Shown: positions 36,102-45,003 of the stretch, piece after piece
Layout: each line of letters begins with the position of its first letter
Numbering within the stretch: position 1 is the stretch's first letter
Assembly (NCBI RefSeq): GCF_013364195.1
Contig: NZ_CP054918.1
Location: 248,001 to 312,000 of the forward strand
Direction: 5' to 3'
Source: Streptomyces sp. NA04227
GTDB lineage: Bacteria > Actinomycetota > Actinomycetes > Streptomycetales > Streptomycetaceae
DNA: 64,000 bases
Made by a program: the position numbers and the translations under genes
The notes under the pieces: generated by a model
The model's input: only the letters and a program-made list of their open reading frames with translations
The model's database searches: none
Told to the model about the DNA's origin: nothing

Positions 36102-38081
36102 TTGCGAGGATCCGCCAGAGAACGCGTCACCGAGACCAGAGGCCGTACCCGTGCGGCGGCGGGCGCCGTCGCCGCGGCCGCTCTGCTGCTTCCGCTGATC
36201 TCCTCCGCCCCGTCCGGAGCCGAGGAGACGCCCGCCTCCGGACGCCTGCAGGAAGCCTTCGCCACGGCGGCCGCCGACTACGACGTACCCCGCAGCGTGC
36301 TGCTCGGGGTCTCCTATCTCCAGTCGCGCTGGGACAGCCACAACGGTGCCGCGAGCGTGACCGGCGGCTACGGGCCGATGCATCTGACCGACGCCAGGAC
36401 CGCGCTGGAGCACGCGCCGCACCACAGCGAGGGCGACGAGGACCCGCGGGGCGACGCCTCACGGGGGCGTCTGAAGCCGACCGCCGAACCCGCCACCGCC
36501 CCCGGCAAGCTGCCGCCCCGGCTCACCACTTTGACCAGGGCGGCCGAACTGACCGGCCTGGCCCCCGAGAAGCTGCGCACCGACCCGGCCGCGAACATCC
36601 GGGGCGGCGCCGCGCTGCTCGCCGCCGAGCAGAAGCGGCTCGGCAAGACGCTCAGCGCCGATCCCGCCGACTGGTACGCGGCGATCGGCCGCTTCTCCGG
36701 CGCCGAGGACAGCGCGACCGCCGCCACCTACGCGGGCGACGTGTTCGCCGTGATCCGCGACGGCCGGCGCCGCACCAACGACACCGGCCAGCGGCTGCGC
36801 CTGAACCCGGTCCCCGGCCTGCGGGTCTCCGCCGAGGAGGCCGGGCGGATGGGGCTGCGGCGCGCGAAGGCCGCCGGCACGGAGTGCCCCGCCACCGTCT
36901 CCTGCGAGTGGATCCCGGCCCCCTACGAGGAGTTCGGCGAGGGCGACTACGGCAACCACGACCTCGCCGACCGCCCCAAGGACCAGAACATCGAGTACAT
37001 CGTGGTGCACGACACCGAGGGCCCCTGGGACACGACGCTGAAGCTGGTGCAGGACCCGACGTACGTCTCCTGGCACTACACGCTGCGCTCCACCGACGGG
37101 CACATCGCCCAGCACGTGCGGACCAAGGACGTCGGCTGGCACGCGGGCAACTGGTTCGTCAACGCCAAGTCGGTGGGCCTGGAACACGAGGGCTTCCTGG
37201 CCTCGCCGGACGCCTGGTACACGGAGGCGATGTACCGCACCTCGGCACGTCTGGTCGGCTACCTCGCGCGCAAGTACGACATCCCGCTGAACCGTCAGCA
37301 CATCCTCGGGCACGACACCGTGCCGGGCACGACCACCTCGTCGATCCCGGGCATGCACACCGACCCGGGCCCGTACTGGAACTGGCAGCACTACTTCGAA
37401 CTCCTCGGCGCCCCGCTGCCCACCTCCGGCAGCAAGGCGGGCGGCGTGGTGACCATCGCCCCGGACTACGAGTCGCACCAGCCGGTGTTCACCGGCTGCA
37501 CCAAGCCCTCGGAGACCTGCGACCCGCACGGCTCCAGCGCGGTGCGGCTGCACACCGAGCCCCGTGAGGACGCGCCGCTGATCAAGGACATCGGTCTGCG
37601 CCCGGGCGGCGGGGAGTCCACGACCGGGGTGCACGACCTGGGTTCGCGGGTCTCGGCCGGGCAGCGGTACGCGGTGGCCGAGCGGCGGGGCGACTGGACG
37701 GCGATCTGGTACCTCGGCCAGAAGGCCTGGTTCGAGAACCCGGCCGGACAGCCCACGGCACACGCCGCCGGGGGCACCGTGATCACACCCAAGGCGGGCC
37801 GGGCCGACATCCCGGTGTACGGGCGCGCCTACCCGGAGAAGGAGGCCTATCCGCAGGGCGTACCGGTACAGACGGTCTCACCGCTGCCGTACAAGCTGCT
37901 CGCGGGACAGCGCTACGCGGTCGGCGACAAGCTGCGCGGCGAGTACTTCTACGCGCCGACCTTCGACACCAAGCCGCACCGGGTGGTCCGCGGCGACGAC
38001 GTCTACTACGAGATCCAGTTCGGGCACCGGATCGCCTTCGTCCGCGCGGCCGACGTGGACGTGAAGTCCTCGCGGAAGTAG
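36102..38081 (+). CDS. Secreted N-acetylmuramoyl-L-alanine amidase with lysozyme-like N-terminal domain
   Basis: 659 residues from TTG 36102, five bases after AGGAGG. A signal peptide (Arg-rich n-region, core AAAGAVAAAALLLPLISSA, cleavage near APSGA) exports it. Residues about 50-230 resemble a transglycosylase/lysozyme helical domain (YDVPRSVLLGVSYLQSRWDSH, GGYGPMHL). Residues about 295-445 are an Amidase_2 domain cleaving the lactyl-peptide bond of peptidoglycan, with zinc ligands His303 (VVHDTE) and a second His in GMHTDPGPYWNW. The last 190 residues hold two SH3-like wall-binding repeats (QRYAVAERRGDW, QRYAVGDKLRGEY). It is monocistronic. Likely a cell-wall remodelling enzyme. Confidence 0.93.
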   Translation: MRGSARERVTETRGRTRAAAGAVAAAALLLPLISSAPSGAEETPASGRLQEAFATAAADYDVPRSVLLGVSYLQSRWDSHNGAASVTGGYGPMHLTDARTALEHAPHHSEGDEDPRGDASRGRLKPTAEPATAPGKLPPRLTTLTRAAELTGLAPEKLRTDPAANIRGGAALLAAEQKRLGKTLSADPADWYAAIGRFSGAEDSATAATYAGDVFAVIRDGRRRTNDTGQRLRLNPVPGLRVSAEEAGRMGLRRAKAAGTECPATVSCEWIPAPYEEFGEGDYGNHDLADRPKDQNIEYIVVHDTEGPWDTTLKLVQDPTYVSWHYTLRSTDGHIAQHVRTKDVGWHAGNWFVNAKSVGLEHEGFLASPDAWYTEAMYRTSARLVGYLARKYDIPLNRQHILGHDTVPGTTTSSIPGMHTDPGPYWNWQHYFELLGAPLPTSGSKAGGVVTIAPDYESHQPVFTGCTKPSETCDPHGSSAVRLHTEPREDAPLIKDIGLRPGGGESTTGVHDLGSRVSAGQRYAVAERRGDWTAIWYLGQKAWFENPAGQPTAHAAGGTVITPKAGRADIPVYGRAYPEKEAYPQGVPVQTVSPLPYKLLAGQRYAVGDKLRGEYFYAPTFDTKPHRVVRGDDVYYEIQFGHRIAFVRAADVDVKSSRK

Positions 38082-38101
38082 CGCGCACCGTCCCGTCGGG
38101 T

Positions 38102-38127
38102 CCGGACCTGCGTGGGGGCAGGTCCGG
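38102..38127 (+). terminator. Hairpin after the amidase gene
   Basis: A perfect 10-bp stem: CCGGACCTGC at 38102-38111 and its complement at 38118-38127, 20 bases after the stop. Confidence 0.75.
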
Positions 38128-38224
38128 GCCCGGCGTCTGTCCGGGCGTGGGAGTGTGCGGCGGGGGTCGAGTCCGCCGGAGGGAAACGCGGCGCCGTACG
38201 GAGATCCGCTGGAGCCCGAGGGTG

Positions 38225-38725
38225 TCAGCCCTGCTGGAAGAGCTCGGCGGGCAGCGGCTTGAGCAGGGCGTAGAGGTCGTCCGTGATCGGGCGGTCCCAA
38301 GCGGCGATGGTCACCAGGACGTCGTCGCTGCGGTCGAACTGCACACAGGAGACCCGGCTCTCGGAGAGCTTGAGGCGGCGCACGATGAGCAGGTTGTCGC
38401 CCTGCATCACCGGGACGTCCTCCTGTTCCACGACGGTGACGTCCTCGTCGTGCTCCAGGGCGAGCAGCAGCTGTGCCACCTCGAAGGGCACCTGCCCCTC
38501 GGCCACCTCGCGGGCGGGCGAACCGGACGGCAGATTGCCGATGATCATCGCCGGGCCGCGGCCGCCGAAGAGGTCGTAGCGCAGGAACACGCCCTGACAG
38601 CTGCCGTCGGGCGCGGGCAGCAGTCCCGCACCGAGGTTGCCGGGCCAGTCCCCGGGGTCCATGGCCAGCACGTCGAAGTCCGGCCCGGCGGGATTGGCGG
38701 CGCTGCGGCGGCGGAGGAAGGACAT
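38225..38725 (-). CDS. Conserved actinomycete hypothetical protein
   Basis: 166 residues from ATG 38725, preceded by AAGGA-like sequence in the reverse direction; the frame extends further upstream but is non-coding in character there. No known domain was recognised. It is acidic and probably cytosolic, with no signal or membrane segment. An FLRYDLFGGRGPAMIIGNLP segment and a C-terminal VTIAAWDRPITDDLYALL suggest a compact alpha/beta fold. It diverges from the LRR protein gene. Function unknown. Confidence 0.75.
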   Translation of the reverse strand: MSFLRRRSAANPAGPDFDVLAMDPGDWPGNLGAGLLPAPDGSCQGVFLRYDLFGGRGPAMIIGNLPSGSPAREVAEGQVPFEVAQLLLALEHDEDVTVVEQEDVPVMQGDNLLIVRRLKLSESRVSCVQFDRSDDVLVTIAAWDRPITDDLYALLKPLPAELFQQG

Positions 38726-39011
38726 GCGGACATGGTACGTGTCCGCGCCGCGCCGACGGCGCCGGGTCGCGCACGCCCGGGCCCGGCCCGGACCCATGGC
38801 CAGGGGCGCTGCGACGCAACGGCACACCCGGGGTCCGCGCCCCGCCACCCTGCGCTCATCTGTACCCGTGGTCGCGGGCGCACGACGGGCGCACACCGCA
38901 CCGACGCCTTGCCCCCGCGGCGCCGTCCCGCCCATGATCGCTACCACGTCCGCCGGAGGCTCCGTCTCCGTCCGACCATGTGAGGTCCCGACCCCGGCCG
39001 GAGAGGCAGCT

Positions 39012-39737
39012 GTGAGCTCCGAACTGTCCTTGTCCTACTGGCGCGCGGGGCTGACGTCCGTGCCGGAGGAGGTGTGGCGGCACCGGGATGTCGAGGTACT
39101 GCTCCTGCCGGACAACGCACTGACCGAGGTGCCGTCGCGGATCGGCTCGCTGCGCGGGCTGCGCACCCTCGACCTCGGTCACAACCGGCTCACCGCCGTA
39201 CCGGACGCGCTCGGCGACCTTGTCTCGCTCGACCGGTTCCTCTATCTCCACGACAACCGGCTCACCCGGCTCCCGGCGTCGCTGACCCGGCTCGACCGCC
39301 TCGCCTATCTCAACGTGGGCGAGAATCCGCTCGCCGAGCTGCCGGAGACCCTGGGCCGTATGCGGGGCCTGGTCGAACTGCGGGCACAGCACAACCGCCT
39401 TGCCACGCTGCCGAGTTCGACCGGGGAGCTCACCGCCGTGCGCGAACTATGGCTGCGCGGCAATCAGTTGACGACACTGCCGCGCTCCATGGGCACACTG
39501 CTCGACCTGCGCGAACTTGAGTTGCGCGAGAACCGGTTCACCGAGGTGCCGGACGCCCTGCGCGCTCTGCCCGCTCTGCGGCGGCTCGACCTGCGCGGCA
39601 ACGCGCTCACCGAACTGCCCGGCTGGCTGGCGGAGTTGCCCGCACTGGAGAAGCTGGACCTGCGCTGGAACCCGGTGACCGTTCCCGCCTCGCTGCGTAC
39701 GGCGCTGACGGAACACGGCTGCGTCGTACTGGACTGA
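39012..39737 (+). CDS. Leucine-rich repeat protein
   Basis: 241 residues from GTG 39012 (GAGAGG seven bases upstream). Nine consecutive 23-residue LRRs of the consensus LxxLxLxxNxLTxLP cover almost the whole protein, e.g. LRTLDLGHNRLTAVP and VRELWLRGNQLTTLP. There is no signal peptide, so it should be cytosolic and mediate protein binding. It is unusual as a stand-alone LRR protein with no catalytic domain. Nearest neighbours are the DUF397 gene (convergent) and an unknown protein (divergent). Partner unknown. Confidence 0.9.
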   Translation: MSSELSLSYWRAGLTSVPEEVWRHRDVEVLLLPDNALTEVPSRIGSLRGLRTLDLGHNRLTAVPDALGDLVSLDRFLYLHDNRLTRLPASLTRLDRLAYLNVGENPLAELPETLGRMRGLVELRAQHNRLATLPSSTGELTAVRELWLRGNQLTTLPRSMGTLLDLRELELRENRFTEVPDALRALPALRRLDLRGNALTELPGWLAELPALEKLDLRWNPVTVPASLRTALTEHGCVVLD

Positions 39738-39781
39738 GCGGCCGGGCCCTGCGGACCCCTCGGGGGGGGGCGGCTGTTGGC

Positions 39782-40024
39782 TCAGGTGAGGTCGAAGTCG
39801 CCCTCGCGCGCGCCGAGTACGAAGGCGCCCCACTCGTCAGGAGTGAAGATCAGCGAAGGGCTCTCGGGCCGTCCGCTGTTGCGCATCGCCACGAAGCCCT
39901 CGACGAAGGCGATCTGGACGTCGCCGCGCCCTCTGCTGCTGGACTGCCACTCGGCGTGGGAGAGGTCAAGTTCCGGCTTGTTCCACGCGGTCAGCGGCGG
40001 CGGCTGGGTGGTGCTCTCGGACAC
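39782..40024 (-). CDS. DUF397 small protein
   Basis: 80 residues from GTG 40024 (GGAGCAGAAC upstream). It matches the DUF397 pattern: WQSSSRGRGDVQIAFVEGFVAMRNSGRPESPSLIFTPDEWGAFV. These proteins usually sit beside an XRE regulator (WhiJ/AbaA type) and modulate development. Here there is no XRE partner on either side (LRR protein and paaK instead), so it is a solitary copy. Confidence 0.92.
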   Translation of the reverse strand: MSESTTQPPPLTAWNKPELDLSHAEWQSSSRGRGDVQIAFVEGFVAMRNSGRPESPSLIFTPDEWGAFVLGAREGDFDLT

Positions 40025-40205
40025 GTTCTGCTCCTGACGCTCGTCGTCCGCGCGCCAGCCTAGTCACCGATGCCGGGCGCCGACAGGGAGTACGAAGCTC
40101 CCTTGCCGCCGTCCCGCTGCGGCAGGTCCACGGCCGACACGGCGGGCACTTCTCGTCGCATCTCTTGACGACCGGCGCACCCCCTGGATTACTGGCCCCC
40201 GAGGA

Positions 40206-40225
40206 GCGACCGAATGATCGGTCGC
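40206..40225 (+). promoter_or_regulatory. PaaR-like operator upstream of paaK
   Basis: GCGACCG-AATGAT-CGGTCGC, a 7-bp inverted repeat with a 6-base spacer, 31 bases before the paaK start. Its ACCG/CGGT arms match the motif described for the actinobacterial TetR-type regulator PaaR, which responds to phenylacetyl-CoA. Confidence 0.65.
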
Positions 40226-40256
40226 GGCTTCGGCGCAGGTGGCGAGGGGAACGGCG

Positions 40257-41564
40257 ATGACCACGGACGCGACGACCGAACTGCTGGACGACGGCGAGCG
40301 GCTGGGCCCGCAGGCATTGCGGGCCGTGCAGATCGAGCGGCTGCGCACCACCCTGCGCCACGCGTACACCCATGTGCCGTTCTACCGGAAGGCGTTCGAC
40401 GCGGCGGGGGTGCGGCCCGAGGACTGCCGTACGCTCGCCGACCTGGCGCGCTTCCCGTTCACCACCAAGGCCGATCTGCGCGACAACTACCCCTTCGGGA
40501 TGTTCGCCGTGCCGCAGGACCAGGTCCGGCGGCTGCACGCCTCCAGCGGTACCACCGGCACGCCCACCGTCGTCGGCTACTCGGACCGCGACCTCTCGCT
40601 GTGGGCGGACCTGGTGGCCCGCTCGCTGCGGGCCGCGGGCGCCCGGCCGGGCCACAAGGTCCATGTCGCCTACGGCTACGGCCTGTTCACCGGTGGGCTC
40701 GGCGCACACTACGGCGCGGAGCGGCTCGGCTGCACGGTGATCCCGGCCTCCGGCGGCATGACCGCACGCCAGGTCAAGCTGATCACCGACTTCCGCCCCG
40801 AGATCATCATGGTCACGCCCTCGTACATGCTCACGCTGCTCGACGAGTTCGAGCGGCAGGGCGTGGATCCGCGCGGGACCTCGCTCAAGGTGGGCGTGTT
40901 CGGGGCGGAGCCCTGGACCGAGCAGATGCGGCGCGAGATCGAGGAGCGGTTCGCCCTCGACGCGGTGGACATATACGGGCTCTCCGAGGTCATGGGACCC
41001 GGTGTGGCCCAGGAGTGCGTGGAGACCAAGGACGGGCTGCACATCTGGGAGGACCATTTCCTGCCGGAGGTGATCGACCCGGTGACCGGTGAGGTGCTTC
41101 CCGACGGCGAGGAGGGCGAACTGGTCTTCACCACACTCACCAAGGAGGCCATGCCCGTTGTCCGTTACCGCACCCGCGACCTGACCCGGCTGCTGCCCGG
41201 CACCGCCCGGGTCTTCCGCCGGATGGAGAAGGTCACCGGCCGCAGCGACGACATGGTGATCCTGCGCGGCGTGAACCTCTTCCCCACCCAGATCGAGGAG
41301 ATCGTGCTGCGGACGCCCGGTGTCGCGCCGCACTTCCAGCTGCGGCTGACCCGCGAGGGCCGGATGGACGCGCTCACGGTGCGGGCGGAGGCCCGCGCGG
41401 ACGCGACCGGCGCCGAGCGCGAGGCCGCCGCCGAATCGGTCGCCCGTACGGTGAAGGAGGTCATCGGGGTCTCGGTGGCCGTAGAGATCGTGGACCCCGA
41501 GACGCTGGAGCGCTCGGTGGGCAAGATCCGGCGGATCGTCGATCTGCGGGAGGACCGGGGATAG
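40257..41564 (+). CDS. paaK: Phenylacetate-CoA ligase
   Basis: 435 residues from ATG 40257 (GAGGGG upstream); GTG 40239 is also in frame but lacks a ribosome site. Adenylate-forming enzyme activating phenylacetate (or a related aryl acid) to its CoA thioester using ATP, in the cytosol. Motifs: HASSGTTGTPTVV (P-loop-like), YGLSEVMGPGVAQEC, and TGRSDDMVILRGVNLFP, all typical of PaaK. The rest of a paa pathway (epoxidase PaaABCDE, PaaG, PaaZ) is absent from the window. Likely controlled through the upstream PaaR-like site. Convergent with a fatty-acid-type ligase gene. Confidence 0.95.
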   Translation: MTTDATTELLDDGERLGPQALRAVQIERLRTTLRHAYTHVPFYRKAFDAAGVRPEDCRTLADLARFPFTTKADLRDNYPFGMFAVPQDQVRRLHASSGTTGTPTVVGYSDRDLSLWADLVARSLRAAGARPGHKVHVAYGYGLFTGGLGAHYGAERLGCTVIPASGGMTARQVKLITDFRPEIIMVTPSYMLTLLDEFERQGVDPRGTSLKVGVFGAEPWTEQMRREIEERFALDAVDIYGLSEVMGPGVAQECVETKDGLHIWEDHFLPEVIDPVTGEVLPDGEEGELVFTTLTKEAMPVVRYRTRDLTRLLPGTARVFRRMEKVTGRSDDMVILRGVNLFPTQIEEIVLRTPGVAPHFQLRLTREGRMDALTVRAEARADATGAEREAAAESVARTVKEVIGVSVAVEIVDPETLERSVGKIRRIVDLREDRG

Positions 41565-41567
41565 CCG

Positions 41568-41590
41568 GACGGCCGCCCCAACGGGCCGTC
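41568..41590. terminator. Hairpin between convergent paaK and acyl-CoA ligase genes
   Basis: A 7-bp stem: GACGGCC at 41568-41574 with GGCCGTC at 41584-41590, just after the paaK stop. Short and G+C only. Confidence 0.5.
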
Positions 41591-41622
41591 ACAGTACGCG
41601 AGTTCGCGGCGGCGGGCGAGGG

Positions 41623-43122
41623 TCAGCTTCCCGCGAGCCGGTCGCGGAGTTCTCGCTTGAGGATCTTTCCGCTGGCGTTGCGGGGCAGTTCGTCCACGAA
41701 GACGATGCGCTTGGGTGCCTTGAAGGCGGCCAGGTGACGGCGGGCGTGGCCGATGAGTTCGGCCTCGTCCACCTCGGTGCCACGGACCACGACGGCGGTG
41801 ACCGCCTCGATCCACCGCTCGTCGGGGAGTCCGATCACCGCGGTCTCGGCCACCGCTGGGTGGGTGTACAGCGCGTCTTCCACCTGACGCGAAGCGACCA
41901 GCACACCACCGGAGTTGATGACGTCCTTCACCCGGTCGACCACCGTGAAGTAGCCCTCGGCGTCCCGTACCGCGAGGTCCCCGGAGCGGAACCAGCCATC
42001 GCGGAAGGCCTCTTGGGTCTCCTCGGGCTTGTCCCAGTAGCCCTCGCACAACTGCGGTGAGCGGTAGACGACTTCGCCCGCTGTGCCGTCGGGCACCTCC
42101 GCGCCGTCCTCGTCGACGACCCTGGCCTCGACGAACAGCACCGGGCGTCCGCAGGAGTCCATCCGGCCCTCGTGCTCCTCGGGTCCCAGGACCGTCGCGA
42201 GCGGGCCGATCTCGCTCTGCCCGAAGCAGTTGTAGAAGGCCAGCGAGGGCAGCCGGGCGCGCAGTTTCTCCAGGACCGGCACCGGCATGATCGACGCGCC
42301 GTAGTACGCCTTGCGCAGCCCGTCCAGGTTCCGCTCGGCGAAGCCGGGGTGCTGGGACAGGCCGATCCAGACCGTCGGAGGCGCGAACAGGCTGTCCGCG
42401 CGGCCCTGTTCGACCAGGTCGAGAATCCGCTCCGGATCCGGCGCGTCGAGCAGGGTGTTCTCCGCGCCGACTGCGAGGTAGGGCAGCAGGAACACGTGCA
42501 TCTGTGCCGAGTGGTAGAGCGGCAGCGAGTGCACCGGCCTGTCGCTCTCGCGCAGGTCCAGGGCGTGCAGGGCGCTCATGTACTCGTGCACCAGAGCGCG
42601 GTGCGTCATCATCGCGCCCTTGGGCAGCGCCGTCGTACCGGAGGTGTAGAGGAGTTGGACCAGGTCTTCGTCGGCGGCGGGCGCCCCGTCCCAGGGCGCG
42701 GTGTGCTCGATGCGGGCGAGCAGCGAGTCCTCGGTGTCGCGCAGAGCGAGCGTACGGGTGCCCTCGGGCAGGCGGCCGAGCAGCGCGGGATCGCCGAGCA
42801 CCAGTGAACTGCCGGACTGGCGAAGGAGATAGCCGAGGTCCTCGCCGGTCAGGTTCTGGTTGACGGGCACATGGACGAGCCCGGCGCGGGCGCAGGCGAG
42901 GAAGCCGATGAGGTAGGCGTCGGAGTTGTGTCCGTACGAGGCCACCCGGTCGCCGGGCACGAGCGCCTGCAGGCGCAGGACGCGCGCCGCCCGCGAGACC
43001 GCGTCGTCGAGCTCGACGTACGTCCACGCGCGGTCGTCGTAGCGCAGAGCCGTACGGCCTGGGCAACGGCGGGCGCTGCGGCGGAGAACCGAGTCGACCG
43101 TACTGTTGTGCACTCCCGTCAT
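41623..43122 (-). CDS. Acyl-CoA synthetase (AMP-binding, FadD-like)
   Basis: 499 residues from ATG 43122. ANL-superfamily ligase that activates a carboxylate with ATP and CoA. Core motifs: LLYTSGTTALPKGAMMTH (A3), YNCFGQSEIGP (A5), SGDLAVRDAEGYF and DRVKDVINSGG (A7-A8), and the catalytic Lys in PRNASGKILKRELR (A10). Size fits fatty-acid or aryl-acid ligases. It is convergent with paaK. The substrate is not readable. Four 13-bp tandem repeats lie upstream, between it and the FAD oxidoreductase gene end. Confidence 0.93.
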   Translation of the reverse strand: MTGVHNSTVDSVLRRSARRCPGRTALRYDDRAWTYVELDDAVSRAARVLRLQALVPGDRVASYGHNSDAYLIGFLACARAGLVHVPVNQNLTGEDLGYLLRQSGSSLVLGDPALLGRLPEGTRTLALRDTEDSLLARIEHTAPWDGAPAADEDLVQLLYTSGTTALPKGAMMTHRALVHEYMSALHALDLRESDRPVHSLPLYHSAQMHVFLLPYLAVGAENTLLDAPDPERILDLVEQGRADSLFAPPTVWIGLSQHPGFAERNLDGLRKAYYGASIMPVPVLEKLRARLPSLAFYNCFGQSEIGPLATVLGPEEHEGRMDSCGRPVLFVEARVVDEDGAEVPDGTAGEVVYRSPQLCEGYWDKPEETQEAFRDGWFRSGDLAVRDAEGYFTVVDRVKDVINSGGVLVASRQVEDALYTHPAVAETAVIGLPDERWIEAVTAVVVRGTEVDEAELIGHARRHLAAFKAPKRIVFVDELPRNASGKILKRELRDRLAGS

Positions 43123-43188
43123 GGGCGCGATCCTGACCCCGGTCGGGGCCGGGGTCAAGACGGGCGGCGGATTGGCACCTGACCGAGT

Positions 43189-43248
43189 GTCGGGTCCGGG
43201 TATCGGGTCCGGGTATCGGGTCCGGGTATCGGGTCCGGGTATCGGGTG
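43189..43248. repeat. 13-bp tandem repeat upstream of the acyl-CoA ligase gene
   Basis: Unit ATCGGGTCCGGGT in about 4.6 copies: first unit GTCGGGTCCGGGT at 43189-43201, then three perfect copies to 43240 and a partial one. The period is not a multiple of 3 and it lies outside genes, 67-126 bases before the ligase start. Confidence 0.9.
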
Positions 43249-43304
43249 AGGAGGCGCACGGACCTCACCCGACCCCTACGTGGTGGCCCGTCCCCGCTGC
43301 CGCC

Positions 43305-44867
43305 TCACTCCGCGCCGGTCTCCTCCAGCACCGCCATGGCCGCGTTGTGCCCGGGGATACCGCTCACTCCACCGCCCCGGACCGCTCCCGCTCCGCACAG
43401 GTGCACATTGGCGTGCGCGGTCGCGGTGCCCCAGCGGCCCGCGCCCTCCTGCCGGTAGGGGAAGGCCAGTTCACGGTGGAAGATGTTGCCGCCGGGCAGG
43501 CGCAGGTCGCGTTCCAGGTCGAGCGGGGTCTTGGCCTCGATACAGGGTCTGCCGTCCGCGTCCTTTGCCAGGCAGTCGGCCAGCGGCTCGGCGAGATGGG
43601 TGTCGAGCTGGGCCAGGGTGGCGGCGAGCAGTTCCTCGCGTGCCGTGTCGTTGTCGGCGCGGAACAGGCGGGCCGGGGTGTGCAGTCCGAACAGGGTCAG
43701 GGTGTGGTGGCCGCTCGCCGCGAGGTCGGGGCCGAGGATGGAGGGGTCGGTCAGCGAGTGGCAGTAGATCTCCGAGGGCGGCGCGGAGGGCAGCCGCCCC
43801 GCGGCGGCCTCGGCGTAGGCGGTGGCCAACTGGCCGTAGCCCTCGGCGACATGGAAGGTCCCGGCGAAGGCCTCGCGCGGGTCCACGGCGCTGTCCCGCA
43901 GCCTCGGCAGCCGCCGCAGCAGCATGTTGACCTTGAGCTGGGCGCCCTCCGCACGCGGTGCGGATTCCTCGCCGAGGAGTGCGGCGAGTTCCTCCGGCGA
44001 GGCGTTCACCAGGACGTGCCGGGCGCCGACCGTGTGCTCGGCGGTGCCGTCGTGGAAGGTGACCTCGGCCGACGTGCCGTCGGTCTCGACGCGCAGAGCC
44101 TCGTGGCCGGTGCGGATCTCGGTGCCCGCCGCGCGGGCCGCCGCCGCGAGCGCGTCGGTGAACGCGCCCATGCCGCCGACCGGTACGTCCCAGTCCCCGG
44201 TGCCGCCTCCGATCACGTGGTAGAGGAAACACCTGTTCTGGCTCAGGCCCGGATCGTGGGCGTCGGCGAAGGTGCCGATCAGCGCGTCGGTGAGGACCAC
44301 CCCGCGGACCAGGTCGTCCTCGAAGTACCGCTCGACGGCGGCCCCGAGCGGCTCCTCGAAGAGCATCCGCCAGGCCGCGTCGTCGTCCACCCGGGCACGC
44401 AGCTCGTCCTTGCCCGGCAGGGGTTCGGTCAGGGTCGGAAAGACCCGCTCGGCCACCCGCTGGGTCGTCGCGTAGAAGCGCAGCCACGCCTCGTGGGCGC
44501 GGTCGGAGCCGGTCAGCGCGGCGAAGGACGCGCGGGTGCGGGCCTCGGAGCCGCCGACGAGCAGCCCGGTGGGCCGTCCGGCGCGCTCCACGGGTGTGTA
44601 CGAGGAGACGCCGCGCTTGCGTACGGCGAAGCGCAGGCCGAGGTCGGTGAGGATCTTCTGCGGCAGCAGGCTCACCAGGTACGAGTAGCGCGAGAGACGG
44701 GCGTCGACTCCGGCGAAGGGGCGGGTGGAGACGGCGGCCCCGCCGGTCGTGCCGAGGCGTTCCAGGAGGAGGACCGAGCGCCCGGCGCGGGCGAGATACG
44801 CCGCGGCAACCAGGCCGTTGTGTCCGCCGCCGACGATCACGGCGTCATAGGCATCGCGTGCAGGCAT
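43305..44867 (-). CDS. FAD-dependent phytoene-desaturase-like oxidoreductase
   Basis: 520 residues from ATG 44867. The N-terminal FAD motif VIVGGGHNGLVAAAYLARAG (about 9-28) and the C-terminal GAGAVRGGGVSGIPGHNAA, closing the FAD site, fit the NAD(P)/FAD phytoene-desaturase-like family related to human PYROXD2. No crtB or other carotenoid gene is nearby, so carotenoid desaturation is unlikely. It may follow the Ser/Thr kinase gene (136-base gap, same strand). The true substrate is unknown. Confidence 0.9.
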   Translation of the reverse strand: MPARDAYDAVIVGGGHNGLVAAAYLARAGRSVLLLERLGTTGGAAVSTRPFAGVDARLSRYSYLVSLLPQKILTDLGLRFAVRKRGVSSYTPVERAGRPTGLLVGGSEARTRASFAALTGSDRAHEAWLRFYATTQRVAERVFPTLTEPLPGKDELRARVDDDAAWRMLFEEPLGAAVERYFEDDLVRGVVLTDALIGTFADAHDPGLSQNRCFLYHVIGGGTGDWDVPVGGMGAFTDALAAAARAAGTEIRTGHEALRVETDGTSAEVTFHDGTAEHTVGARHVLVNASPEELAALLGEESAPRAEGAQLKVNMLLRRLPRLRDSAVDPREAFAGTFHVAEGYGQLATAYAEAAAGRLPSAPPSEIYCHSLTDPSILGPDLAASGHHTLTLFGLHTPARLFRADNDTAREELLAATLAQLDTHLAEPLADCLAKDADGRPCIEAKTPLDLERDLRLPGGNIFHRELAFPYRQEGAGRWGTATAHANVHLCGAGAVRGGGVSGIPGHNAAMAVLEETGAE

Positions 44868-45003
44868 GGTTCTTCGTAACACGCGGAGATCGGCCGGGCC
44901 ACAGGCACGACGGGTTCTGTCGGGGTGTTCGCGCCTGCCGGGGTGTTCGCGGTGGGGGTCGGGAGACCGGCGGGGGAATCCGCTGGAGCGCGCGGCGCGG
45001 GAT

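Noticed and set aside
43305..44867. Carotenoid desaturase
   Set aside because: Fold is related, but no carotenoid genes are nearby and the sequence fits the PYROXD2-like branch better.
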